From Candidatus Zixiibacteriota bacterium (GTDB taxonomy: Bacteria; Zixibacteria; MSB-5A5; GN15; FEB-12), in assembly GCA_016213305.1 (NCBI GenBank), contig JACRAV010000436.1, forward strand, positions 1-6,571: a DNA stretch of 6,571 nt. Direction: 5' to 3'. The notes under the pieces are model-generated. The model was not told where the DNA came from, did not search any database, and worked only from the letters and a program-made list of their open reading frames with translations. This document shows, one piece after another, positions 1 through 6,477 of this stretch. The number at the start of each line of letters is the position of its first letter. Position 1 is the first letter of the stretch. The position numbers and the translations under genes are program-made.

Positions 1-118
1 AGAGCCGGAAGATGGTCCATGGGTCCAACTTTCCAAGCTTGAGGCCGACCGCGATCCCCACCGCCAGGGCATCGAAACCCAGCGCAAATGCCAACCCAAA
101 AATCTCAGCCAGACTCAA
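1..118 (-). CDS. mntP: MntP-type manganese efflux protein, N-terminal fragment (runs off window)
   Basis: Only the first 39 codons are in the window; the rest lies beyond position 1. Read on the minus strand from a TTG at 116-118, the peptide begins MSLAEIFGLAFALGFDALAV and continues GIAVGLKLGKLDPWTIFRL. This is a hydrophobic first membrane helix with an Asp at residue 16, followed by a Gly-rich stretch, a basic loop and an FRL motif, as at the N-terminus of the MntP family (inner-membrane Mn2+ exporters). E. coli MntP has its conserved helix-1 Asp at the same position, 16, which supports the TTG start. An in-frame TAA lies upstream with no ATG or GTG after it, so TTG is the best start; AGGACAGG-like bases upstream could serve as ribosome binding site. 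It is transcribed divergently from the suf operon. Identification rests on one short segment, so another small LysE-like exporter cannot be excluded. Confidence 0.72.
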   Translation of the reverse strand, partial: MSLAEIFGLAFALGFDALAVGIAVGLKLGKLDPWTIFRL

Positions 119-156
119 CCAGTCGTCCTGTCCTATAATCCGTTGTTAATCAAGTG

Positions 157-186
157 ACTATAACGATTCCGATGACGATCTGTCAA
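157..186 (-). promoter_or_regulatory. Predicted sigma70-type promoter for the leftward mntP-like gene
   Basis: On the minus strand a perfect -35 hexamer TTGACA (181-186) is followed after 18 bases by TATAGT (157-162), a five-of-six match to the -10 consensus. Transcription would start near position 150 and give a leader of about 30 nt before the TTG start at 118. This is direct sequence matching; activity is inferred. I looked for a manganese riboswitch (yybP-ykoY) in this leader, but it is too short and lacks the expected conserved elements. Confidence 0.6.
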
Positions 187-224
187 CGGCAAAAGATTCC
201 CGAAAAAATGGCTCCGCCCCGTTT

Positions 225-254
225 GGAACAACGTGGGCCAAAATAGGTTAAAAT
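225..254 (+). promoter_or_regulatory. Tentative promoter for the rrf2-suf operon
   Basis: TAAAAT (249-254) matches the -10 consensus at five of six positions, but the best partner at the right distance, GGAACA (225-230, 18-base spacer), is a poor -35. If used, transcription would start near 261, inside the dyad at 256-279, so a bound repressor would block initiation. An alternative pair is TTTACA (260-265), a good -35, with a weak TACCTT -10 at 283-288; in that case the -35 itself lies in the dyad. Either way the dyad overlaps promoter elements. The exact promoter is unresolved; activator-assisted initiation would also explain a weak -35. Confidence 0.3.
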
Positions 255-255
255 G

Positions 256-286
256 ATACTTTACAGAATTGTACAGTATTTGTACC
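256..286. promoter_or_regulatory. Candidate operator: 24-bp dyad plus overlapping second dyad
   Basis: The left arm ATACTTTACA (256-265) and right arm TGTACAGTAT (270-279) are inverted repeats matching at 9 of 10 positions around a GAAT centre (266-269). A second dyad, GTACA (271-275) and TGTAC (281-285) around GTATT, shares the right arm, so TGTAC recurs 11 bases apart, about one helical turn. The ATAC...GTAT ends and total length resemble the type 1 sites bound by IscR in its clustered form (about 25 bp with ATA...TAT ends), although the inner bases differ. It lies 39 bases upstream of the Rrf2-family gene heading the operon, the expected place for an autoregulatory site. Binding is inferred; the symmetry is seen directly. 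Confidence 0.6.
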
Positions 287-324
287 TTAGTGTCGAATAA
301 CAGAAAGAAACAAGATAGGAAGAC

Positions 325-846
325 ATGAGAATAACTGCAGTCGAAGAATACGGTCTCAGGTGTCTGTTGACCCTGGCCGGCAAAGGGACATCCGGGCAGA
401 TGTCGATCTCCGAGATCGCCGAAAAAGAGGGGTTATCGATCCCCTATGCATCCAAACTGCTCGGTATCCTGAGACGGGCGGGTCTGGTGGTGGCGGCCCG
501 AGGCCGAACCGGCGGATTCAGCATCGCCAGGGACCCAAAGGAGATCGGGTTGTACGAAATCCTGACGGCGCTGGGCGGGCCGCTAATCGACCCCAATCAC
601 TGCCAGAAATACTCGGGTCAGCTCGATGAATGCGTGCACTTCGCCAACTGTTCGGTGCACGATATTCTTGGCGGGTTGGCCGGATTTGTCCAGGATTTCT
701 TGAGCAAGACCACCTTGCAGGACTTGCTTGCCGGCAACACCAGTCGCCGGCTCTTTATCCCCGAAAAGGACCTGGTTGTTTTGAACAAGGCGGCCTTGAG
801 CGCCGAACTGACCGAAGCCCCCACGACGCCCGAACCGGGCGCGTAG
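325..846 (+). CDS. Rrf2/IscR-type iron-sulfur-sensing transcriptional regulator
   Basis: A 173-residue Rrf2-family DNA-binding protein, probably controlling the suf operon it heads. Residues 1-70 form the winged helix-turn-helix: the start MRITAVEEYGLRCLL is typical of the family, MSISEIAEKEGLSIPYASKLL (26-46) is the recognition region, and RGRTGGFSIAR (59-69) is the wing. C93, C103, C109 and H112 lie where IscR has its cluster ligands C92, C98, C104 and H107; the C-x2-H spacing is kept, while the first Cys spacing is nine residues rather than five. A [2Fe-2S] cluster is therefore likely, with apo/holo switching of DNA binding. The C-terminal tail (about 160-173) is Pro/Thr/Glu-rich and probably disordered. 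An AGGA sits 4 bases before the ATG. sufC follows after 22 bases, and a dyad operator lies upstream, suggesting autoregulation. A NO sensor like NsrR is possible, but the suf context favours an IscR-like role. Confidence 0.92.
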   Translation: MRITAVEEYGLRCLLTLAGKGTSGQMSISEIAEKEGLSIPYASKLLGILRRAGLVVAARGRTGGFSIARDPKEIGLYEILTALGGPLIDPNHCQKYSGQLDECVHFANCSVHDILGGLAGFVQDFLSKTTLQDLLAGNTSRRLFIPEKDLVVLNKAALSAELTEAPTTPEPGA

Positions 847-868
847 GATACGAAGAAGGATTGATAGA

Positions 869-1642
869 ATGTCATCACATACACCATTGTTGGTCCTGAA
901 GGACGTGCACGTCGAGGTCGAGGGGAAGGAAGTTGTAGCGGGGGTATCCCTGACAATCAATGCCGGCGAAACCCACGCGATTATGGGTCCGAACGGTTCG
1001 GGGAAGTCATCGCTGTCGAACGCGCTGATGGGACACCCGTCATACAAGATTACCCGTGGCGATGTTTCCCTGGCGGGCCGGAGCATTCTGGCGATGTCGG
1101 CCGATGAGCGTTCGCGCGCGGGGCTGTTCCTCGCGTTTCAGTATCCGCTGGCGATTCCCGGCGTGACGGTCGCCAACTTCATGCGGACCGCGCTCATGGC
1201 GCATCGCGGCAAAGATGCCGACATGTCGGATTTTCGCAAATTATTCAAGGCCGAGATGGCGGCGCTCAGTATCGATGAGAAGTTCGCCACGCGGTATGTC
1301 AACGACGGTTTTTCCGGCGGCGAAAAGAAACGAATCGAGATTCTCCAGCTTTCAATGCTCCAGCCCAAAATGGCGATTCTTGACGAGACCGATTCGGGGC
1401 TGGATATCGACGCGCTCAAGACGGTGTCGCAGGGAATCAACCGGTTCCACAACAAGTCGAACGGTATCCTGCTGGTGACCCATTATCAGCGATTGCTGGA
1501 CTATGTCAAACCGGATTTTGTGCATGTGATGATGAGCGGGCAGTTTGTCAAGTCGGGGGGCGCCGAACTGGCGCTCAAACTCGAGGACCTCGGTTACGAC
1601 TGGGTGTCCGAGGAAAACGGCGGGAAAGTGACGGTCAAGTAA
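869..1642 (+). CDS. sufC: SufC, Fe-S cluster assembly ATPase
   Basis: Cytosolic ABC-type ATPase of the SufBC2D scaffold; ATP-driven dimerisation of SufC reshapes the SufB-SufD core during cluster assembly. All ATPase motifs are present in order: Walker A GPNGSGKSS (40-48), Q-loop Q91 in AFQYP, signature FSGGEKKR (148-155), Walker B MAILDETD (168-175) with catalytic E173, D-loop SGLD (176-179) and switch H205 in LVTHYQ. The FSGGEKKR-x-EILQ and DETDSGLDIDAL wording is specific to SufC among ABC ATPases. There are no membrane segments, and the length of 257 residues is usual (about 250). AAGGA (856-860) lies 8 bases before the ATG. The stop shares one base with the sufB start (TAATG), implying coupled translation. 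Nothing is missing or odd. Confidence 0.98.
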   Translation: MSSHTPLLVLKDVHVEVEGKEVVAGVSLTINAGETHAIMGPNGSGKSSLSNALMGHPSYKITRGDVSLAGRSILAMSADERSRAGLFLAFQYPLAIPGVTVANFMRTALMAHRGKDADMSDFRKLFKAEMAALSIDEKFATRYVNDGFSGGEKKRIEILQLSMLQPKMAILDETDSGLDIDALKTVSQGINRFHNKSNGILLVTHYQRLLDYVKPDFVHVMMSGQFVKSGGAELALKLEDLGYDWVSEENGGKVTVK

Positions 1643-3072
1643 TGGCACAGGAAATAGACGGTCAGAAGCATGATCTTTCGCGCCTGAACGAGGATTACGC
1701 CTCCAAGTACTGTTTCCGCGACCCGGTGGACTATTTCAAGGGAGCCAAGGGGCTGGACCACGAAGCGGTGGCGATGATCTCCAAGATGAAGAAGGAACCG
1801 GTCTGGATGAGCGACCTGCGGCACGAGGCACTCGACATCTTTCTCTCCCGACCGATGCCCACCTGGGGAAACACCGAACTGCTCAAGGAGATCGATTTCG
1901 CGGATATCTACTATTTCATGAAATCGACCGACTCCACCAAGGGGAATTGGGACGACGTGCCGGAGTATATCAAGAAGACGTTCGACCGGCTGGGCATACC
2001 GGACGCGGAGAAGAATTTTCTCGGCGGCGTCTCGGCGCAGTACGAATCGGAGGTCGTCTACCACTCCATGAAGGAAGACCTGACCAAGCAGGGGATCATC
2101 TTTCTGGACATGGATTCGGGGCTGAAGCAGTATCCGGAGATCGTGCAGAAGTACTTCGGCAGTGTGATTCCCTCGACCGACAACAAGTTCGCGGCCCTCA
2201 ACACCTCGGTCTGGTCGGGCGGATCATTCATCTATGTGCCGCCGGGCGTGAATGTGACGGTGCCGTTGCAGGCATATTTCCGAATCAACGCCGAAAACAT
2301 GGGGCAGTTCGAGCGGACGCTGATTATCGCCGACAAGGGTTCCCGCGTCCATTATATCGAAGGGTGCACCGCGCCGGTCTATTCGACCCACTCCCTTCAC
2401 TCGGCCGTGGTTGAGCTGGTGGCGATGGAAGGGTCGTACATCCGCTACACCACCATCCAGAACTGGGCGCGCAACATTTACAATCTGGTCACCAAGCGGG
2501 CGACCGCCCACAAGAACGCGACTGTGGAATGGGTTGACGGCAATCTCGGGTCGCGACTGACCATGAAGTATCCGTGCATTCAGCTGGTCGGCGAGGGCGC
2601 GCGGGGAGAAATCCTGTCAGTGGCGTTCGCCGGACAGGATCAGCATCAGGATGCCGGCGCCAAAGTGATTCATGCGGCGCCGAATACCACCTCGCGGATA
2701 ACCTCGAAATCGATCTCCAAAGACAACGGGCGGGCCTCGTATCGCGGGATGGCGAAGATTCATAAGAACGCCGTCAATTCGAAGATTTCCGTGGAGTGCG
2801 ACGCCCTGCTGATCGGCGAACATGCCCGGAGCGACACCTATCCGACGATGGAAATCGACAATGATCAGGTGAGTGTCGAGCACGAGGCCCGGGTCTCGAA
2901 AGTGGCCGAGGAGCAATTGTTCTATTTGCAGAGTCGGGGTTTGACCGAGGACGGCGCCCGGCTTCTCATCGTCAATGGTTTCATGGAGCCGTTCACCAAA
3001 GAACTCCCGCTGGAATATGCGGTCGAACTCAATCGACTGATCCAGCTTGAAATGGAAGGGTCGATAGGATGA
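1642..3072 (+). CDS. sufB: SufB, Fe-S cluster scaffold subunit
   Basis: Scaffold subunit on which sulfur and iron are assembled at the SufB-SufD interface. The 476-residue protein has the long SufB N-terminal domain (about 1-150, with DIYYF around 88-92), a right-handed beta-helix core, and a C-terminal helical domain ending in GFMEPFTKELP. Key residues are in place: C242 in EGCTAPVY (E. coli C254, implicated in sulfur transfer), C386 in ECDALLIG (E. coli C405) and E413-H414-E415 in VEHEARVSK (E. coli E432-H433-E434); the constant offset of 19 for the last two groups supports the alignment. There are only four cysteines (24, 242, 312, 386), and the N-terminal CxxCxxxC motif of enterobacterial SufB is absent. 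The start overlaps the sufC stop by one base, and the end overlaps sufD by four (ATGA). Confidence 0.98.
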   Translation: MAQEIDGQKHDLSRLNEDYASKYCFRDPVDYFKGAKGLDHEAVAMISKMKKEPVWMSDLRHEALDIFLSRPMPTWGNTELLKEIDFADIYYFMKSTDSTKGNWDDVPEYIKKTFDRLGIPDAEKNFLGGVSAQYESEVVYHSMKEDLTKQGIIFLDMDSGLKQYPEIVQKYFGSVIPSTDNKFAALNTSVWSGGSFIYVPPGVNVTVPLQAYFRINAENMGQFERTLIIADKGSRVHYIEGCTAPVYSTHSLHSAVVELVAMEGSYIRYTTIQNWARNIYNLVTKRATAHKNATVEWVDGNLGSRLTMKYPCIQLVGEGARGEILSVAFAGQDQHQDAGAKVIHAAPNTTSRITSKSISKDNGRASYRGMAKIHKNAVNSKISVECDALLIGEHARSDTYPTMEIDNDQVSVEHEARVSKVAEEQLFYLQSRGLTEDGARLLIVNGFMEPFTKELPLEYAVELNRLIQLEMEGSIG

Positions 3073-4379
3073 CCCCGCTGGAATACACCATTGACAATTT
3101 GCCCGAAGGTCTGACTGAGGGTCCGCAGTGGTTGTCGGACAAGCGTCGCCAGCTCCGTCTGAGCTTCAACGACAAACCTCTCCCCCGTCGCGGCGCGCAT
3201 CTGTGGCGATACACCGATCCGGGCAAGTTCGTACCGAACTCATCGGCCACCGCACCCGTGACCGCCTCGCCTTCGCTCGCTCAAATTGAATCCGAACTGT
3301 TTGGCCTGCTTGAAAAGAAGCATCTGGCGGCGGTGGTGGTCGACAAGTGCGGGCAGACGGCCACTATCAGGATGTCGGATGAATTGGGTAAAGCGGGTGT
3401 GGTCATACTGCCGCTGGAAAAGGCGGCGCAGAGTCATACTCCACTCGTTGAGCCGCACCTGTACCAGCTTATCAACAGCGAATTCGGGAAATTCGAAGCG
3501 CTCAACGGCGCCCTCTGGCAAAGCGGAGTATTTGTATATATCCCGGACAAGACGACGATTTCCCTGCCGATTCATCTGGTGCGCGACGCCGGCACAGCCG
3601 CCTCGCAAGTCTTCCCCCGACTTCTCATTGTGGCGGGAAAGAATGCCGAAGCCACGATCATCGATGAATACACCGGCGGGCCGTCTGATATATCGTCGGG
3701 AGCGGGGATGTCGCACGGCGCGGTGGAACTGTTTGCCGGAGCCGACAGCCGAGTTCGCTATCTGTGTCTGCAACGGCAGGCGGGCGGGATGAATTCGTAT
3801 CTTACCTGCCGCGCCCGGATTGACAGCGGCGCGCAGATGGTCACGATTCCGCTGGCGCTGGGGGCCAATCTATCCAAACAGAATTTCGGGGTGATTCTGA
3901 ACGGCAAGGGGGCCGACAGCCGGATTTTCGGTCTGGCGTTCGGCTCGCAATATCAGCAGTTCGACAATCACACGCTCCATCATCATGCGGCGGGGAGCAC
4001 GACATCGAATATTGATTTCAAGGTGGTTCTGGCGGACAAGGCAACGTCGGCCTACACCGGCCTGATCCGCATCGATCATTCCGCCAAAGGGTGTCAGGCG
4101 TATCAGGAGAACCGCAACCTCTTGCTCAATCCCGGCACCCGGGCCGAAACGATACCCGAACTTGAGATTCTCAACGAGGATGTCAGTTGCACGCACGGCG
4201 CGACCGTGGGGCCGATCGATCCGATGCAGGTCTTCTATCTGCAGTGCCGGGGCATCGACTACGATACCGCCGAACGGCTCATTGTGGCCGGATTTCTGGA
4301 AAAGACGCTTCAGATCGTTCCCGGCGATCTTCGCGAGCGAGTCTCATCGCTGATTCGAACCCGGCTGGAGGCGATGTAG
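3069..4379 (+). CDS. sufD: SufD, Fe-S cluster scaffold subunit
   Basis: Partner of SufB in the SufBC2D complex. The 436-residue protein has a divergent N-terminal region (1-130; WRYTDPGKF at 46-54 is the family's WRYT motif), a beta-helix core, and the diagnostic C-terminal block C374-T-H376-GATVGPID. C374 and H376 correspond to E. coli SufD C358 and H360, the latter implicated in cluster assembly. The helical tail FYLQCRGIDYDTAERLIVAG (389-408) is shared with SufB, as expected for paralogues. It is distinguished from SufB by sequence, by its order after sufB, and by lacking the EGCTAP and ECDALLIG cysteines. GGAAGGG (3054-3060) sits 8 bases before the ATG, inside sufB, and the ATGA overlap suggests translational coupling. 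The Rieske gene begins only 3 bases after the stop. Confidence 0.96.
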   Translation: MTPLEYTIDNLPEGLTEGPQWLSDKRRQLRLSFNDKPLPRRGAHLWRYTDPGKFVPNSSATAPVTASPSLAQIESELFGLLEKKHLAAVVVDKCGQTATIRMSDELGKAGVVILPLEKAAQSHTPLVEPHLYQLINSEFGKFEALNGALWQSGVFVYIPDKTTISLPIHLVRDAGTAASQVFPRLLIVAGKNAEATIIDEYTGGPSDISSGAGMSHGAVELFAGADSRVRYLCLQRQAGGMNSYLTCRARIDSGAQMVTIPLALGANLSKQNFGVILNGKGADSRIFGLAFGSQYQQFDNHTLHHHAAGSTTSNIDFKVVLADKATSAYTGLIRIDHSAKGCQAYQENRNLLLNPGTRAETIPELEILNEDVSCTHGATVGPIDPMQVFYLQCRGIDYDTAERLIVAGFLEKTLQIVPGDLRERVSSLIRTRLEAM

Positions 4380-4382
4380 GTC

Positions 4383-4694
4383 ATGGGAGAGTTTGTCCGG
4401 GTAGCAACGACCAACGACATCCCGGTGGGCGGCCTTAAAGGGTTCGAGATTGGCCACAAGCGGTTCGTGGTCGCGCATACCGTCGAGGGTTTCTTCGCGG
4501 TGGCCGACGAATGCACGCACGACTCGGCACCCATCAGTTCGGGAAGGGTACGGGGAAGCGAGATCATGTGTACGCGCCATGGAGCGCGCTTTGATCTCAA
4601 GACCGGCGCGGTGACGGCGCCCCCCGCAATTGTGCCGATTGATACCTTGACTATTAAGGTCGATAAGGACGATATTCTGGTCTGGATGGAATAG
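4383..4694 (+). CDS. Rieske-type [2Fe-2S] ferredoxin within the suf operon
   Basis: A small soluble protein of 103 residues consisting of a single Rieske domain. The cluster motif is complete: C44-T-H46 and C63-T-R-H66, with 16 residues between the two halves, so two Cys and two His can bind a [2Fe-2S] cluster. There is no signal peptide or membrane anchor, so it resembles the stand-alone ferredoxins of BphA3/HcaC/NirD type rather than the cytochrome bc1 Rieske protein; automatic annotation often names such genes dioxygenase ferredoxin subunit. No oxygenase or nitrite reductase gene is nearby. It lies 3 bases after sufD and 6 bases before sufS, so it is co-transcribed with assembly genes. GGAGG (4367-4371) lies 11 bases before the ATG. 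Inferred roles are electron donor to the assembly machinery, redox link to a partner elsewhere, or first client protein; the sequence does not decide among them. Confidence 0.93.
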   Translation: MGEFVRVATTNDIPVGGLKGFEIGHKRFVVAHTVEGFFAVADECTHDSAPISSGRVRGSEIMCTRHGARFDLKTGAVTAPPAIVPIDTLTIKVDKDDILVWME

Positions 4695-4700
4695 ACGGGT

Positions 4701-5990
4701 ATGGCAAGACGAATGTCAGCAGACGGATACGGCAAGATAATCTCGATCGTCGGCAAACCGATGGGGCTTGACGTGGAACGGATCAAGGCGGACTTCCCCA
4801 TCCTGATCGAGCCGATCAACGGTCACCGGCTGGTGTATCTGGACAGCGCCGCGACCTCACAGAAGCCGCGCGTGGTGATCAACGCCATTCTGGACTACTA
4901 CCGCAAGAGCAACGCCAACATTCACCGGGGACTTCATGCTCTGGCCGAGCGGGCGACCGAATCATACGAAAAGACCCGCCGGCATGTGGCCCAGTTTGTG
5001 GGCGGCGTTGATCCGCACGAGATCATCTTCACGCGCGGCGCAACCGAATCGATCAATCTGGTGGCATATACCTGGGGCGAAACCAATATCGGTGAAGGGG
5101 ACGAAATCGTCATCACCGAGATGGAGCACCACGCCAACCTGGTCCCGTGGGTCATCCTGGCACAACGCAAGAAAGCGATCCTCAAGCGGATTCCGATCAC
5201 GGTGTGCGGTCATATTGACCTCAGTTCCATCGAAGACATCATAACGAGCCGGACCAAGCTCGTCGCACTCTCTCATATGTCGAACGTGCTGGGGACGATC
5301 TCGCCGCTGGCGGAGATCATCGCCGTCGCCAAACGCCACGGAGCGGTGGTGCTGGCTGATGGCGCGCAGGCGGCGCCGCATATGCCGGTCAATCTGACGA
5401 CACTGGGCGTTGACTTCTACGCCTTCTCATCCCACAAGATGCTCGGCCCGACCGGGGTCGGCGTGCTGTGGGGGCGGCGCGCTTTGCTGGAGGCCATGCC
5501 GCCGTTCAATTTCGGCTGCGAGATGAACCGCGAGGTGCGCTACGACCGGATTACTTGGAACGATCTGCCGCACAAATTCGAGGCGGGGACGCCGAATATC
5601 GCCGACGTGGTGGCGTTCGACGCCGCCCTCACCTACCTCGAAGATCTGGGCATGGAGAATGTCCGGGCGCACGAGATGGAACTGACCAAATATGCGATCG
5701 AGCAATTGAGCGCCATTCCCGGAATCGAGATTCAGGGACCACAGGAGCCGGAGCAACGGGGCGGGGCGATCTCGTTCACCGATCCGAATATCCACCCGCA
5801 CGATATCAGCACATTTCTTGATTCCAAAGGTATCGCGATCCGGGCCGGCCACCACTGCGCTCAGCCGCTGGTGCGCACACTGGGAAAAGTCGCGACCGCC
5901 CGCGCTTCGCTATATATCTACAACGATCAAGGGGATATCGACGCCCTCTGCGACGCCCTGATCGAAATGCGAAAGTACTTCGGCGTATGA
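4701..5990 (+). CDS. sufS: SufS, PLP-dependent cysteine desulfurase (group II)
   Basis: Converts L-cysteine to alanine and leaves a persulfide on its active-site Cys for transfer to SufU. Fold-type I aminotransferase: E142-H143-H144-ANLVPW (PLP-stacking His), D220-G-A-Q223, the Schiff-base lysine K246 in SSHKMLGPTG, EAGTPN (294-299), and catalytic C386 in RAGHHCAQP; R381 precedes it. RAGHHC with a short Cys loop marks the SufS group, not IscS/NifS. Two points are odd. The loop after MPPF reads NFGCEMN (270-276), where most SufS have a GGGEMI-like sequence. The start is also uncertain: this ATG, 6 bases after the previous stop, gives 429 residues, whereas the ATG at 4761 (MGLDVERIKADFPIL) gives 409, nearer the family norm, but neither has a strong Shine-Dalgarno. 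The close spacing favours the upstream start through reinitiation. The end overlaps sufU by four bases. Confidence 0.95.
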   Translation: MARRMSADGYGKIISIVGKPMGLDVERIKADFPILIEPINGHRLVYLDSAATSQKPRVVINAILDYYRKSNANIHRGLHALAERATESYEKTRRHVAQFVGGVDPHEIIFTRGATESINLVAYTWGETNIGEGDEIVITEMEHHANLVPWVILAQRKKAILKRIPITVCGHIDLSSIEDIITSRTKLVALSHMSNVLGTISPLAEIIAVAKRHGAVVLADGAQAAPHMPVNLTTLGVDFYAFSSHKMLGPTGVGVLWGRRALLEAMPPFNFGCEMNREVRYDRITWNDLPHKFEAGTPNIADVVAFDAALTYLEDLGMENVRAHEMELTKYAIEQLSAIPGIEIQGPQEPEQRGGAISFTDPNIHPHDISTFLDSKGIAIRAGHHCAQPLVRTLGKVATARASLYIYNDQGDIDALCDALIEMRKYFGV

Positions 5991-6472
5991 GTCAGTCGCT
6001 CGACGACATGTACCGGGAGATCATCCTGGACCATTTCCGCTCGCCCCGGGGCAAGAAACCGCTGGAACATTCCAATATCGAATCCGACGGGATGAACCCC
6101 TCATGCGGCGATGAGATATCGTTGCAGGTCGAGATGGATAAAGGGGTGCTCAAAGATGTGCACGTGAACTGTCGCGGGTGCGCCATTTCGGTGGCGTCGG
6201 GGTCGATGCTGGCTGAGACGGTCAAGGGAAAGTCGTTTGAAGAAGTCGAAAAACTCGCCGAAACAGTCCGCAAGATGCTCAAGGGCGAGTCGTCCGAAAT
6301 ACCGGATGAGTTCGGCGATCTGGACGCGCTTAAAGGCGTGCGGCAATTTCCGGTCAGGGTCAAGTGCGCTTTGCTGGCCTGGGTGACGCTGGTCGAGGGG
6401 ATGCGGAAATACCGAAACGGCGACAGCGGCAAAGCGGTCATCAGCACCGAAGACCCGGAAGTGACAGGATAA
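5987..6472 (+). CDS. sufU: SufU, zinc-dependent sulfurtransferase partner of SufS
   Basis: Accepts sulfur from the SufS persulfide and passes it to the SufB scaffold; it replaces SufE in many bacteria. The 161-residue IscU-like protein opens with DDMYREIILDHFRSPR (6-21), typical of the family. The expected Zn ligands are present: C40 and D42 in NPSCGDE, C65 in CRGCAIS, and C127 in VKCALLAW, matching C41, D43, C66 and C128 of Bacillus subtilis SufU. The segment of about 20 residues between GKSFEEVEKL and the KCALLAW block (about 95-118, including EIPDEFGDLDALKGV) is the insertion that separates SufU from IscU scaffolds. The HxxxKC of IscU is replaced by PVRVKC, again pointing to SufU. The ATG overlaps the sufS stop (ATGA), consistent with paired expression of enzyme and acceptor. 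No clear Shine-Dalgarno is visible. Confidence 0.97.
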   Translation: MSQSLDDMYREIILDHFRSPRGKKPLEHSNIESDGMNPSCGDEISLQVEMDKGVLKDVHVNCRGCAISVASGSMLAETVKGKSFEEVEKLAETVRKMLKGESSEIPDEFGDLDALKGVRQFPVRVKCALLAWVTLVEGMRKYRNGDSGKAVISTEDPEVTG

Positions 6473-6477
6473 TTCTT

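Noticed and set aside
119..156. yybP-ykoY manganese riboswitch in the mntP leader
   Set aside because: Such riboswitches often precede mntP, but the predicted leader of about 30 nt is too short and the conserved loops are not visible.
203..218. Possible terminator on the minus strand (GGC/GCC followed by six T)
   Set aside because: The stem is only 3 bp, and no gene lies upstream on that strand to be terminated.
583..1086. Minus-strand open frame of 167 codons across the rrf2-sufC junction
   Set aside because: It lies wholly opposite two well-supported genes, has no recognisable domain, and is expected from GC-rich codon use.
3240..3773. Minus-strand open frame of 177 codons opposite sufD
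   Set aside because: The translation is Arg/Gly-rich, low in plausible structure and without a recognised motif; it is a shadow of sufD.
4383..4694. Dioxygenase ferredoxin subunit of an aromatic degradation pathway
   Set aside because: The domain fits, but no oxygenase, reductase or dehydrogenase gene is present and the gene is locked inside the suf operon.
4962..5855. Minus-strand open frames of about 140 codons opposite sufS
   Set aside because: These are antisense shadows of a fully conserved desulfurase, with no start signals or family resemblance.
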